Below, one piece after another: positions 8,850 through 16,731 of a DNA stretch of 35,047 nucleotides. This stretch comes from Acidobacteriota bacterium. Lineage in GTDB: Bacteria; Acidobacteriota; Terriglobia; Bryobacterales; Bryobacteraceae. Under the pieces are notes generated by a model that was given only the letters and a program-made list of their open reading frames with translations, searched no databases and was not told where the DNA came from. Location: the NCBI GenBank assembly GCA_016185425.1, contig JACPNQ010000007.1, positions 1 to 35,047 of the forward strand, given 5' to 3'. Numbering within the stretch: position 1 is the stretch's first letter; every line of letters begins with the position of its first letter. The position numbers and the translations under genes were made by a program.

Positions 8850-9951
8850 AAACGGGCGACAGCCTCCGTAGATGGGCGGCCGAGGCCGCAACGGCTTCAA
8901 TCAGCGCGTCAACCTGCTCCACCGTGTTACCGAGCCCGAGCGAAAAGCGGATGGAAGCCTTGGCCTCCTCCCGCGTCAGCCCGATCGCCATCAAAACATG
9001 CGAAGGCTCGACAGCACCGGAGGAACAGGCCGCGCCGCTCGATACGGCAAACCCGCGAAGGTCGAGCGCGATCACCATCGCCTCACCCTCGATCCCGGCA
9101 AACCGGATGTTCGTGGTGTTGGGAACGCGCGGAGCGGCGGCGCCGTTTACAACGGCCTGCGGTACGCGATCGAGAATTCCCTTCTCGAGGCGCGCGGTCA
9201 TCGCGGCGAGGCCATCGCAGTCGCGAACGAGCTCGCAGGCGGCGCCAAGCGCCGCCGCGCCAGGGACATTCTCCGTCCCACCCCGCCGGCCCTGCTCGTG
9301 GCGCCCGCCGAACTGGCGCGGATACAACTCTATACCCTGCCGCACGTAGAGCGCACCGATGCCCTTCGGGGCATTCAGCTTGTGTCCGCTGATCGAATAG
9401 AGGTCGATGGCCTTGAGATTCACCGGCACCTTGCCGGCCGCCTGAACGCCATCGGAGTGAAACACCGCGCCGCCGTCATGGGCGATCGCCGCCAGAGCCT
9501 CAATATCCTGGACCACGCCGAGTTCATTATTGGCGTGCATGATCGAAACCAACGCCGTCGCCGGGCGAATGGCGGCCCGCAAATCGTCCGGACTGATGAG
9601 CCCGCGGGCGTCTGGGACCAGATAGGTCGCATCGAGATTACGGCAGGCCGCTAGGACCGCCGGATGCTCGATGGCTGTGGTAACCACGTGCTGGCCAGGC
9701 CGCACGATACCTAGAACGGCTAGGTTATCGGATTCGGTGCCGCCGCTCGTAAACACGATCTCCTTCGGCGAACAGCCAAGGAAATTCGCGGTCTGCCGGC
9801 GGGCCCGCTCCAGAGCCTGTTTCGCCTGCTGCCCGGGCTGATGGATACTGGATGCATTCCCGAATCCGTCACGGAGCACGGGCAGCATGGCGTCAATCAC
9901 CGCGGGGGCGACTGGCGTCGTTGCATTGTGGTCAAAGTAGTAGCGCTCCAC
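8842..9951 (-). CDS. Cysteine desulfurase (NifS/IscS family)
   Basis: 369 residues, PLP-dependent; removes sulfur from L-cysteine as an enzyme-bound persulfide. The PLP lysine is in SGHKLNAPKG (Lys191). The catalytic cysteine is Cys309 in SSGAACSSG, the class I-like loop. The N-terminal YFDHNATTPV and SGGTESDN motifs are standard. The start is GTG 9951 with GGAG 8 nt or so upstream. First gene of the operon; mnmA overlaps its end, so tRNA thiolation is the most likely main role, though Fe-S assembly is also possible. A TAGAAT element lies 17 nt upstream, in the 26-nt gap to the divergent SAM hydrolase gene. Confidence 0.95.
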   Translation of the reverse strand: MERYYFDHNATTPVAPAVIDAMLPVLRDGFGNASSIHQPGQQAKQALERARRQTANFLGCSPKEIVFTSGGTESDNLAVLGIVRPGQHVVTTAIEHPAVLAACRNLDATYLVPDARGLISPDDLRAAIRPATALVSIMHANNELGVVQDIEALAAIAHDGGAVFHSDGVQAAGKVPVNLKAIDLYSISGHKLNAPKGIGALYVRQGIELYPRQFGGRHEQGRRGGTENVPGAAALGAACELVRDCDGLAAMTARLEKGILDRVPQAVVNGAAAPRVPNTTNIRFAGIEGEAMVIALDLRGFAVSSGAACSSGAVEPSHVLMAIGLTREEAKASIRFSLGLGNTVEQVDALIEAVAASAAHLRRLSPVYA

Positions 9952-9968
9952 AGCCTGGCTCCACTTCT

Positions 9969-9974
9969 ATTCTA
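9969..9974 (-). promoter_or_regulatory. -10-like TAGAAT upstream of cysteine desulfurase
   Basis: TAGAAT on the minus strand, 17 nt before the GTG 9951, in the 26-nt gap between divergent genes. No convincing -35 is seen 16-18 nt further upstream. The expected leader would be about 10 nt. Confidence 0.4.
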
Positions 9975-9977
9975 TCA

Positions 9978-10787
9978 ATGGCAACACGTCGACCCTTAAT
10001 TACCCTGACTTCCGACTTCGGCTCCGCCGACCACTTCGTTGGCGCCATGAAGGGGGTAATCCTGAGCATCTGTCCGGGCGCGCAAATCGTGGACATCACC
10101 CACGAGCTCCGGCCCTATGAAATTGCCGAGGCAGCCTTCACGTTCGGGGAGGCCTGGCGCTGGTTCCCCAAGGGAACGATCCATGTCGCGATCGTCGATC
10201 CGGGAGTCGGGTCGGCGCGCCGGCCGATCGTCGCCGAGGCGGCGGGACATCTCTTCGTCGCGCCCGACAATGGAATCCTGACGTCGGCCCTTGCCCAGCC
10301 GAAGGCCAAAGCCCGGGAGGTAACCAAGAAGAGCTACTTCCTGAGGACCGTGAGCACAACCTTTCATGGAAGGGACGTGTTCGCGCCACTCGCCGCTCAC
10401 CTCGCCGCCGGCGTCCGGCCGGCCATAATGGGGGATCTCGTCGCCGACGCCCTGCGGCTCAGAATCGACAAACCGGGGCAGACCTCGAAGCGCCAATGGA
10501 CCGGCACGATCTTGAAAATCGACCGGTTTGGCAACGTAATAACTAACTTCAAGCTGAGCGAGTTTCCCTGGATAGCGACGAATCGATTTGTACTTACGGT
10601 CGGCTTCGAGCAGGTAAGCGTGCTCGCCGGCCACTACGCCGAATGCGAATACGGCGAGCTCTACGCTATCGCCGGCTCTAGCGGCTACATCGAGATCGTG
10701 CTTCGCGAGTCCAGCGCCGCGCGGAAACTGGGAGTGGCGGCCGGCGCGCCAGTCGACCTGATGGGTTGGGCAAGGGAGGACAGATGA
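9978..10787 (+). CDS. SAM hydrolase (DUF62; SAM hydroxide adenosyltransferase)
   Basis: 269 residues of the DUF62/SAM-dependent chlorinase-fluorinase superfamily. Prokaryotic DUF62 members hydrolyse S-adenosylmethionine to adenosine and methionine. Visible motifs are the N-terminal LITLTSDFGSADHFVG (Asp13), VDPGVGSARRPI, APDNG, FHGRDVFAP and the C-terminal-domain IDRFGNVITNF. The Asp (VDPG), Arg (GSARR) and His (FHGRD) positions fit the triad known for SAM hydrolases, and there is no indication of a halogenase. The start is ATG 9978; the frame is open upstream into the antisense of the desulfurase gene. The stop overlaps the next start as ATGA (10784-10787). Confidence 0.92.
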   Translation: MATRRPLITLTSDFGSADHFVGAMKGVILSICPGAQIVDITHELRPYEIAEAAFTFGEAWRWFPKGTIHVAIVDPGVGSARRPIVAEAAGHLFVAPDNGILTSALAQPKAKAREVTKKSYFLRTVSTTFHGRDVFAPLAAHLAAGVRPAIMGDLVADALRLRIDKPGQTSKRQWTGTILKIDRFGNVITNFKLSEFPWIATNRFVLTVGFEQVSVLAGHYAECEYGELYAIAGSSGYIEIVLRESSAARKLGVAAGAPVDLMGWAREDR

Positions 10788-11527
10788 ACCATTTCCTGGG
10801 AATTCTACTCGCGGCCGCCGAAGTCTTCGAGGTCGCTTCGGTAAAACCGGCCGGTCCGGAAGCGCGCGGAATCGTGATGCAGTTCACGCCCGGCGGCGGC
10901 GTGCGAATCGGGAATGGGAATTTGAAGCAGATCCTGACGCTGGCCTACGGCGTCGAGCGGTTCCAGATCTCCGGCGGACCGGGCTGGGTCGATTCGGACC
11001 GCTTTGAGATCGTCGCCAAAGGAGCGGCCGATGGCATCGCGCCGTCCGAAGAACAACGCCTCGCCCGTGTACGGCTGCGGGCGTTGCTCGCGGAACGATT
11101 CGGGCTCGTGGTCCGGCGCGAAAGCAAAGAGGGAACTATCTACGCGTTGTCGGTCGCGAAGAATGGGCACAAGCTCAAGGGATCGGACAAAGGATTCGAC
11201 GGGCTCAGCGGCCGGCCAGGACAGCTCACTGGCGAGCGCGCATCGATGGAGCAGTTCGCCGGCTATCTGACGGGACAGTTGGGCAAGCCGGTATGGAACG
11301 AGACCGGTTTGACAGGAACCTACGCGTTCCAATTGAGCTGGACTCCGGAAAACGCCGGCCCGCTTGCCGCGGATAAGGCGGCGGCGGTTGGCGCGCCGGC
11401 GCCGGACCCTTCCGGTTCGTCGCTGTTCCAGGCAATCCAGGATCAGCTTGGATTGCGGCTGCAGGCAAAGCGCGGGCCCGTGGAAACGATCGTGATTGAA
11501 CGGGCGGAAAAGCCCACGGCGAATTAG
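10784..11527 (+). CDS. TIGR03435-type acidobacterial protein
   Basis: 247 residues with a short hydrophobic N-terminus (MNHFLGILLAAAEV) followed by FEVASVKPAG, the hallmark opening of the TIGR03435 family, which is highly expanded in Solibacter and of unknown function. Further family-like segments are LKQILTLAYGV, FEIVAKG and WNETGLTGTYAFQL. The usual extra domain for secretion is short here, so export is likely but not certain. ATG 10784 has GGGAGGA just upstream and overlaps the SAM hydrolase stop by 4 nt, so the two are translationally coupled. mutM follows 11 nt after the stop. No function is assigned. Confidence 0.85.
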   Translation: MNHFLGILLAAAEVFEVASVKPAGPEARGIVMQFTPGGGVRIGNGNLKQILTLAYGVERFQISGGPGWVDSDRFEIVAKGAADGIAPSEEQRLARVRLRALLAERFGLVVRRESKEGTIYALSVAKNGHKLKGSDKGFDGLSGRPGQLTGERASMEQFAGYLTGQLGKPVWNETGLTGTYAFQLSWTPENAGPLAADKAAAVGAPAPDPSGSSLFQAIQDQLGLRLQAKRGPVETIVIERAEKPTAN

Positions 11528-11538
11528 GGAGGGCTTGC

Positions 11539-12324
11539 ATGCCGGAGATGCCGGAAGTGGAGGCCGTCTGCCGGCGGCTGCGCGCGGAGGCCGAAGGCGC
11601 AACGATCCGGCGAGCCCGGATTCTGCGGCCTTCGATGGCGAAAGGAGATATTGAAGAAGCCTGCCGGAAAGCGCGGCTTACCCGCGTCGAGCGGCGCGGA
11701 AAGAACATCTTACTCCACTTATCGAGCGGACCGGTTTTGCATGTTCATTTGCGAATGACCGGTAACTTATATGTTACTGTGGACCATCGTATGTTAGTAA
11801 CATCGGCCCGGGCGGTGTTCGAGCTGACAGACGGCCGGGGTATTGTCTTCGAGGATCCGCGGGCGCTCGGCCGCATCGCGCTTCTGGAACGGGACTCGCT
11901 ACCTGAGGTTGGCCTCGACCCGCTGTCTCCGGAATTTACCGCGGAGGTTTTGGCCTTGCTGGTTCGCGGTTCGAAACGGCCGGCAAAGCTGTTTCTGATG
12001 GACCAGGACAAGGTTTCGGGCTTGGGAAACATATACGCGGCCGAGGCGCTGTTCCGCGCCGGCATCGATCCGCGGCGGGCTGTGGGGTCGCTGCGGCGGC
12101 CACGGATCGCGCGGCTGTACCAGGCGATCGTCGAGGTGATGCGCGCGGCTGTGGAGACCTCGGACCGGCTCTATTCGTCGCCGGGCAGGCTGATCGAGGC
12201 CGAGCGGCAGGAGTTGATGGTCTATGACCGCGAGGGTGAGCCCTGCCGTGTGTGCCGGCGTCCGATTCTGCGGCTGGCGCAGGGCGGGCGGTCGACCTAC
12301 TTCTGCGGAAAGTGTCAAGGGTGA
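11539..12324 (+). CDS. mutM: Formamidopyrimidine-DNA glycosylase (Fpg/MutM)
   Basis: 261 residues. Fpg excises 8-oxoguanine and ring-opened purines and cleaves the abasic site. The start at ATG 11539 is fixed by the catalytic N-terminus: Pro2 and Glu3 of MPEMPEVE. The conserved Lys of RRGKNI, the H2TH-region VSGLGNIYAAEALF and the C-terminal zinc finger CRVC...CGKC are all present, so it appears active. GGAGGG lies upstream. The 3' end overlaps the convergent gene at 12315 by 10 nt. Co-transcription with the SAM hydrolase and TIGR03435 genes is likely from the spacing. Confidence 0.96.
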   Translation: MPEMPEVEAVCRRLRAEAEGATIRRARILRPSMAKGDIEEACRKARLTRVERRGKNILLHLSSGPVLHVHLRMTGNLYVTVDHRMLVTSARAVFELTDGRGIVFEDPRALGRIALLERDSLPEVGLDPLSPEFTAEVLALLVRGSKRPAKLFLMDQDKVSGLGNIYAAEALFRAGIDPRRAVGSLRRPRIARLYQAIVEVMRAAVETSDRLYSSPGRLIEAERQELMVYDREGEPCRVCRRPILRLAQGGRSTYFCGKCQG

Positions 12325-12860
12325 GACGCCGCGAGGCAATGCGCGGAGTCGACCGTGAGCACGACATCGTAGGAGGTATATGGCGCGCCGCCAATGTGCG
12401 GCAGCGGCACCCACCAGAGCCACCAGGTGTCGCCATATTCGCGGACGGAAGCGGGAACTTTGTCAATGCGGCAGTTGGGGAGCTCGACGGTGGCGAATCG
12501 GACGCGGCCGATCCAGGTGGGTATCCATCGGGCGGTCGTCGCAAAGCATTGGTCCCATGCGCTGCGGCCGTCGCTGTTCGTGGACGCCTGACTGCCGAAC
12601 CGGGTACAGTCTCCGGCCTGAGGATGCGCGATCCAGATGACGCCGTAGGGTTTCGATCCGGTTCCCGCCGCGAGCGGCCGGCCGGCCGCGTCGAGAAGCG
12701 TGACCCGGGCAGTCAAAGGCTGGCCGTAGCTCTGCGTGGGAGTGCGGAGAGCGCAGTCATGGATCGACACTTGGATGGAGGCATGGGTGGTTACATGCCA
12801 ATAGCCCCAGGCAAGGGCGCCGGCGGCGAGCAGTAGCGCGAAGGCGAGTAACTTGCGCAT
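12315..12860 (-). CDS. Hypothetical protein with N-terminal membrane anchor
   Basis: 181 residues, not recognised. A single N-terminal hydrophobic segment (LLAFALLLAAGALAWGYW) makes it a signal-anchored or secreted protein. The rest looks beta-rich, with TARVTLLDAAGRPLA resembling an Ig-like strand pattern, and has four cysteines (ALRTP-flanking Cys, GDC, QCF, LPNC) plus HCL near the end that could form disulfides. Convergent with mutM (10-nt overlap of 3' ends) and divergent from the methyltransferase/MTHFR gene. No function can be assigned. Confidence 0.7.
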   Translation of the reverse strand: MRKLLAFALLLAAGALAWGYWHVTTHASIQVSIHDCALRTPTQSYGQPLTARVTLLDAAGRPLAAGTGSKPYGVIWIAHPQAGDCTRFGSQASTNSDGRSAWDQCFATTARWIPTWIGRVRFATVELPNCRIDKVPASVREYGDTWWLWWVPLPHIGGAPYTSYDVVLTVDSAHCLAASHP

Positions 12861-12998
12861 AGCCGTTCCGTAGCTAGGTTAGCGCACTTGCGCGGGAGGA
12901 AGCCGGCTGGGAAGGGTGGTAGAATTGAGTTTGGTTGCTGTCCTCCCGGCCGGGCCGCTGTGCCAACTACTACGGCACGGGCACCTACTTCGCCGCTC
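12861..12998. promoter_or_regulatory. Divergent intergenic region with dyads upstream of methyltransferase/MTHFR
   Basis: 138 nt. It contains the dyad GCGCA-CT-TGCGC (12882-12893), a plus-strand -10-like TAGAAT (12920-12925), the palindrome CCCGGCCGGG (12945-12954) and a hairpin GTGCC/GGCAC (12960-12964 with 12974-12978, 9-nt loop) ending 20 nt before ATG 12999. I compared it by eye with SAM, SAH and cobalamin riboswitch consensus elements and could not match any. A structured leader is possible but unproven. Confidence 0.35.
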
Positions 12999-14876
12999 AT
13001 GAGCACAGACATATCGCCCGTTACGCGGGCTCAGGAATTTCGACAGGCGCTCGATCAGGGAGTTCTTGTGGCCGATGGGGCCATGGGGACGATGCTCTAT
13101 GACAAGGGTGTCTTCATCAACCGCTGCTACGACGAGTTGAACCTCTCGATGCCGTCGATCGTTAAAGAGGTCCACGAGGCCTATGTGAAGGCCGGCGCGC
13201 AGATTCTGGAAACCAATACGTTCGGCGCTAACCGTAGCCGGCTTGGGGCGTTCGGCATCGCGGAGAAGCTGCAAGGCATCAACCGCGCCGCGGTGCAGTT
13301 GGCGAGAGAGGCGGCGCGCGACGCGGCCTTCGTCGCGGGCGCCGTGGGACCATTGGGAGTCCGTATCGAGCCATTGGGGCCGACCAGCTTTGCCGAGGCC
13401 CGGGCGGTCTTCCGGGAACAAATCGAGGCGCTCGTTTCGGCGGGAGTCGACCTGCTCATCTTCGAGACCTTCTACCAGATCCAGGAGCTGCGGGAGGCGC
13501 TGTACGCAGCGAGGGAAGTTGTCGGCGGCTCGATGGTGGTCATTGCGCAAGTGACCATCAACGATGACGGACACATGCTCGATGGGACGGACACGGAGAC
13601 GTTTGCGGCGAGCTTGAACGAATGGCCCTGCGATGTAATCGGGCTCAACTGTTCGGTGGGGCCGAAGGCGACGCTGGAGACGCTCGAACGGATCATGCCG
13701 TTCACGAAGAAGCCGCTGTCGGCGATGCCCAACGCGGGGCATCCGGCGGAGGTGGAGGGACGGAAGATCTACCTCTGCTCGCCGGAGTATATGGCGCAGT
13801 ATGCCCGGCGGTTCCTTTGGGCCGGGGTGAAGATTGTCGGCGGCTGCTGCGGGACGACACCGGAGCATATCCGGCAGGTGCGGAGCGAGGCGAGAAGCCT
13901 GCAGCCGGCGCAGCGCAATCTATCGGCAACCGTCGAGGAGCAGGCCGCGAAGGGCCAGGCGATGCCGAAGGTGGCGGTGGCGGCGAAGTCGAAATTGGGC
14001 GCGAAACTGGGCGCCGGCAAGTTCGTCACCTTTGTCGAGATACTGCCGCCGCGTGGCGTGGATCCATCGAAGGAGGTCGCCGGCGCGCGGCTCTGCAGGG
14101 AGGCCGGAATCGACGCTATCAACGTTCCGGACGGACCGAGAGCGAGCGCGCGGCTCAGTGCGCAAGTTACTTGCCAGATATTCCAGAAGGAAGCCGGAAT
14201 TGAGGCGGTGTTACATTTCTGCTGCCGCGACCGCAACATACTCGGGATACAGTCTGAGTTACTGGGCGCCCATTCGACGGGAGTTAGAAATCTGATTTGT
14301 ATCACCGGCGATCCGCCGCGGATGGGAAACTATCCGTCGGCGACGGCGGTATTCGATGTCGACGCGATCGGGCTGTGTAACATCGTGAATAACTTGAATC
14401 ACGGCCTGGACATCGGCGGAATGCCGATGGGGTCGCAAACGGCGCTGTTGATGGGCGTTGGCGCGAATCCGGGCGCGCTGAACATGGACGAAGAGATCCG
14501 GCGGTTCGAGTGGAAGGTCCAGGCCGGCGCCGAGTACGCGGTCACACAGCCAGTATTCGATATCCGGCTGCTGGAGGAATTTCTGCGGCGGACAAGGCAT
14601 GTACGGATTCCGGTAGTCTGTGGAATCTGGCCGCTCACGAGCCACCGGAACGCGGAGTTCATGGTGAACGAGTTGCGGGTTCCGGTGCCGGAAGAGTATA
14701 TGGAGAGGATGCGGCTGGCCGAGTCGGCCGAAGCGGCACGGGTTGAGGGGATAGAAATTGCGCGCGAGATGGTCCGGCGAGTGCAGCCGATGGTGCAGGG
14801 TATACAGCTTTCGGCACCGTTCGGACGGTATCAGATGGCGATCGATGTGGCAGAAGCGATCGAGAAACGGGATTAA
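12999..14876 (+). CDS. Bifunctional homocysteine S-methyltransferase / methylenetetrahydrofolate reductase
   Basis: 625 residues in the YitJ-like arrangement. The N-terminal homocysteine methyltransferase domain (about 1-310) has the zinc ligands Cys218 (GLNCSVGP) and Cys283-Cys284 (GGCCGTTP), and opens with DGAMGTMLYDKG. The C-terminal MTHFR TIM barrel (about 345-620) has FVEILPPRG, ICITGDPPRMG and VTQPVFD, typical of the FAD enzyme. Together they could reduce methylene-THF and methylate homocysteine to methionine; no cobalamin-binding domain is present, so the methyl donor for the first domain may be another compound. ATG 12999 was chosen because upstream codons (open to 12888) have no family similarity. 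Sua5/YciO follows 5 nt after the stop. Confidence 0.92.
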   Translation: MSTDISPVTRAQEFRQALDQGVLVADGAMGTMLYDKGVFINRCYDELNLSMPSIVKEVHEAYVKAGAQILETNTFGANRSRLGAFGIAEKLQGINRAAVQLAREAARDAAFVAGAVGPLGVRIEPLGPTSFAEARAVFREQIEALVSAGVDLLIFETFYQIQELREALYAAREVVGGSMVVIAQVTINDDGHMLDGTDTETFAASLNEWPCDVIGLNCSVGPKATLETLERIMPFTKKPLSAMPNAGHPAEVEGRKIYLCSPEYMAQYARRFLWAGVKIVGGCCGTTPEHIRQVRSEARSLQPAQRNLSATVEEQAAKGQAMPKVAVAAKSKLGAKLGAGKFVTFVEILPPRGVDPSKEVAGARLCREAGIDAINVPDGPRASARLSAQVTCQIFQKEAGIEAVLHFCCRDRNILGIQSELLGAHSTGVRNLICITGDPPRMGNYPSATAVFDVDAIGLCNIVNNLNHGLDIGGMPMGSQTALLMGVGANPGALNMDEEIRRFEWKVQAGAEYAVTQPVFDIRLLEEFLRRTRHVRIPVVCGIWPLTSHRNAEFMVNELRVPVPEEYMERMRLAESAEAARVEGIEIAREMVRRVQPMVQGIQLSAPFGRYQMAIDVAEAIEKRD

Positions 14877-14881
14877 GAGAG

Positions 14882-15520
14882 TTGCCAACCGATCTAATTG
14901 AAATCGATCCGGACGCCCCTTCCGAAGAAGCGATCGAGCGCGCCGCGGCGGCGGTTTTGCGCGGCAAGGTGGTCGCAATCCCAACGGACGCCCGCTATGC
15001 GCTGGTAGCGGATCCGTTCAATTTGCGCGCGGTTTCGCGCGTGTTCGCGGCGAAGGGGCGGGAGCATGTGCGTTCGCTGCCGCTGCTGGTGTCCGATCTG
15101 ATGATGGCGGAGGAGTTGGCGAGCGAAGTTTCGGCGCGGTTCCGAGTGCTGGCGCGGCATTATTGGCCGGGGCCGTTGACGATTATCGTGCCGGCATCGG
15201 CGAAAGTGCCCCTGCGGGTGACGGGGAATACGGGGCGGCTCGGAATGCGCCAGGCGAAATCGAAGGTAGCGCAGGCGTTGATCGAGCGGACGAGCCAGCC
15301 GCTGATCGCGACGAGCGCCAATTTGAGCGGGCAGCCGACGTGCGCGAGCGGAATTGAAGTCTTCGGGACGATGGATGGGCGAGTGGATTTGGTATTGGAC
15401 GGCGGTGCAAGTCCCGATCTAGGTCCGACGACGGTGGACATTACAGAGCCATTTTGGAAGGTGATTCGCGAGGGTGCGATTCCGGAGAAAGAACTCGCTG
15501 AGTTGTTGCACAGGACGTGA
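14882..15520 (+). CDS. Sua5/YciO/YrdC-domain protein
   Basis: 212 residues of the superfamily containing threonylcarbamoyl-AMP synthase (tRNA t6A synthesis) and the less-defined YciO proteins. Visible motifs are PTDARYALVADPF, AKGREHVRSLPLLVSD (KxR type), HYWPGPLTIIVPA, LGMR and IATSANLSG. The PTDxxYAL form is closer to YciO than to TsaC (PTETVYGLG), so the exact activity is uncertain. The only good start is TTG 14882, 5 nt after the preceding stop, with a purine run AAGAGAG abutting it; translation is probably coupled to the MTHFR gene. Confidence 0.82.
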   Translation: MPTDLIEIDPDAPSEEAIERAAAAVLRGKVVAIPTDARYALVADPFNLRAVSRVFAAKGREHVRSLPLLVSDLMMAEELASEVSARFRVLARHYWPGPLTIIVPASAKVPLRVTGNTGRLGMRQAKSKVAQALIERTSQPLIATSANLSGQPTCASGIEVFGTMDGRVDLVLDGGASPDLGPTTVDITEPFWKVIREGAIPEKELAELLHRT

Positions 15521-15667
15521 GCCGCATCGCCGGCCGGCCGCCGCAACCCTAGGTAATCATTGGACCGCGTGCGAGCCGGTGCCGCCTGCGTTTTCGCGTA
15601 ACGCCTGTCACAAACTGTGGTACATTCGGGGGGCGGTAGCTGTGCAAGACAGACGTGCGAGGGCGAT
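15521..15667 (+). promoter_or_regulatory. Intergenic region with GC-rich dyad and possible promoter for the GYF_2 gene
   Basis: 147 nt. A CCGGCCGG dyad lies just after the Sua5/YciO stop (about 15528-15540) and may fold the 3' end. A -10-like TACATT occurs at 15621-15626 without a clear -35. GAGG just before ATG 15668 is the ribosome binding site. Nothing else is recognised. Confidence 0.25.
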
Positions 15668-16705
15668 ATGAAATATTTTCTTCAGCGAGATGGCCGCACT
15701 TACGGGCCGTATTCCTACGACGATTTGAAGCGGTATCAAGCAGAGAACCGGATTGGTCCAAACGACCTGGTCCGGCGAGAAGATAACCAGCAGTGGGAAC
15801 CCTGGCAACAGGTTTTGAATCCCGCGCCGGCGGCGCCGGTTGAGCCGGCAATGCCGCACGTTACCCCCGCGCCGCAGCCGCAGCCTTATTCTCAGCCTCC
15901 GGCCTACGGTGGCGGCGGGTTTGGTCAGCCGCCTTCGCAGCAGCCTCCCGCGCAGCAGCCCGGATTCGGAGGCAACCCGCCCGCCTATGGCAACCCGCCC
16001 GCCTATGGAGGCGGTTTTGGCCAGCCACCGGCGAACCAGCCGTCCTACCAGCCGCCTCCCGACCAGGGCTTCGGCGGCGGCGGATTCGGACAGCCGCACC
16101 AGCCACACGGTTCCGAAGTTCCAGGCGCGTTCGGCGCGTTCGGCGCGCAGAGTGGTTACGGCGGTCCGCCGCAAGGAGCGTATGGCGGGCAGCCGATGGG
16201 GATGGGCCCCCAAGGCGGATACGGCGGCGGCGCCGTCGGGCCGATGCCACCCGATATGCAGTGGTGGCTGGTGCTCGTAATCGGACTGTTCTGCGGCATA
16301 TTCCCGATGTACTGGCTGTGGAAGCAGGCGGGCTTCGTCGAACGTATCGACGCGCAATCGAACGCGAAGAAATTCTATGGACTCGGCTTCCTGCTGATCA
16401 TCGGCGGTTACTGCCTCGTGTTCATGGCCGCGTTGTTCGCGACCGGACGATTGACCGAACTGGCGGTGGTGTTGCCGATGCTGGGAATGGTGGTGGTGTT
16501 GGGCGGGGCGATCTGCCTGATTATGGCGCATTTCAAGATGCGGGCATCGATCCACAACTACTACACGATGGTGGAACCGATGGGTATCAACCTGATGGAC
16601 ACGACAGGCGCGCTGCTCACCTTCTTCTTTTCGGTGTACTTCTTCCAGTATCATTTCGCGATGATCGCGGAGCGGAAGAAGGCGATGGGCCATCCGGCGG
16701 TTTAG
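15668..16705 (+). CDS. GYF_2-domain membrane protein with Pro/Gly/Gln-rich linker
   Basis: 345 residues in three parts. Residues 1-50 (MKYFLQRDGRTYGPYSYDDL ... QQWEPWQQV) match the GYF_2 domain, proposed to bind proline-rich segments or act as a protein-interaction module. Residues about 55-195 form a low-complexity Pro/Gly/Gln/Tyr linker with repeats such as GFGQPP and NPPAYG. The rest has four hydrophobic segments (WWLVLVIGLFCGIFPMYWLW; FLLIIGGYCLVFMAALFA; VVLPMLGMVVVLGGAICLIM; LLTFFFSVYFFQY), so it is an integral membrane protein with a soluble N-terminal arm. Function unknown. ATG 15668 was chosen for its GAGG site and domain start; 17 upstream codons are open but not conserved-looking. 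Confidence 0.82.
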   Translation: MKYFLQRDGRTYGPYSYDDLKRYQAENRIGPNDLVRREDNQQWEPWQQVLNPAPAAPVEPAMPHVTPAPQPQPYSQPPAYGGGGFGQPPSQQPPAQQPGFGGNPPAYGNPPAYGGGFGQPPANQPSYQPPPDQGFGGGGFGQPHQPHGSEVPGAFGAFGAQSGYGGPPQGAYGGQPMGMGPQGGYGGGAVGPMPPDMQWWLVLVIGLFCGIFPMYWLWKQAGFVERIDAQSNAKKFYGLGFLLIIGGYCLVFMAALFATGRLTELAVVLPMLGMVVVLGGAICLIMAHFKMRASIHNYYTMVEPMGINLMDTTGALLTFFFSVYFFQYHFAMIAERKKAMGHPAV

Positions 16706-16721
16706 TATTTGGGGGCCGTGC

Positions 16722-16727
16722 TATTCT
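16722..16727 (+). promoter_or_regulatory. -10-like element of the 6S RNA
   Basis: TATTCT, positioned so that transcription would begin near 16733-16735, which is where the proposed closing stem of the 6S RNA starts. No strong -35 is seen (TTTAGT at 16701-16706 has a short 15-nt spacer). Confidence 0.4.
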
Positions 16728-16731
16728 GACT

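Noticed and set aside
6921..9392. An 823-codon plus-strand open frame opposite the acyltransferase, mnmA and desulfurase genes
   Set aside because: It has no recognisable domain, is antisense to three clearly conserved genes, and its low-complexity Arg/Pro composition is typical of shadow frames in high-GC DNA.
12927..12998. SAM, SAH or cobalamin riboswitch before the MTHFR gene
   Set aside because: Only generic hairpins are visible; none of the consensus cores I know could be matched.
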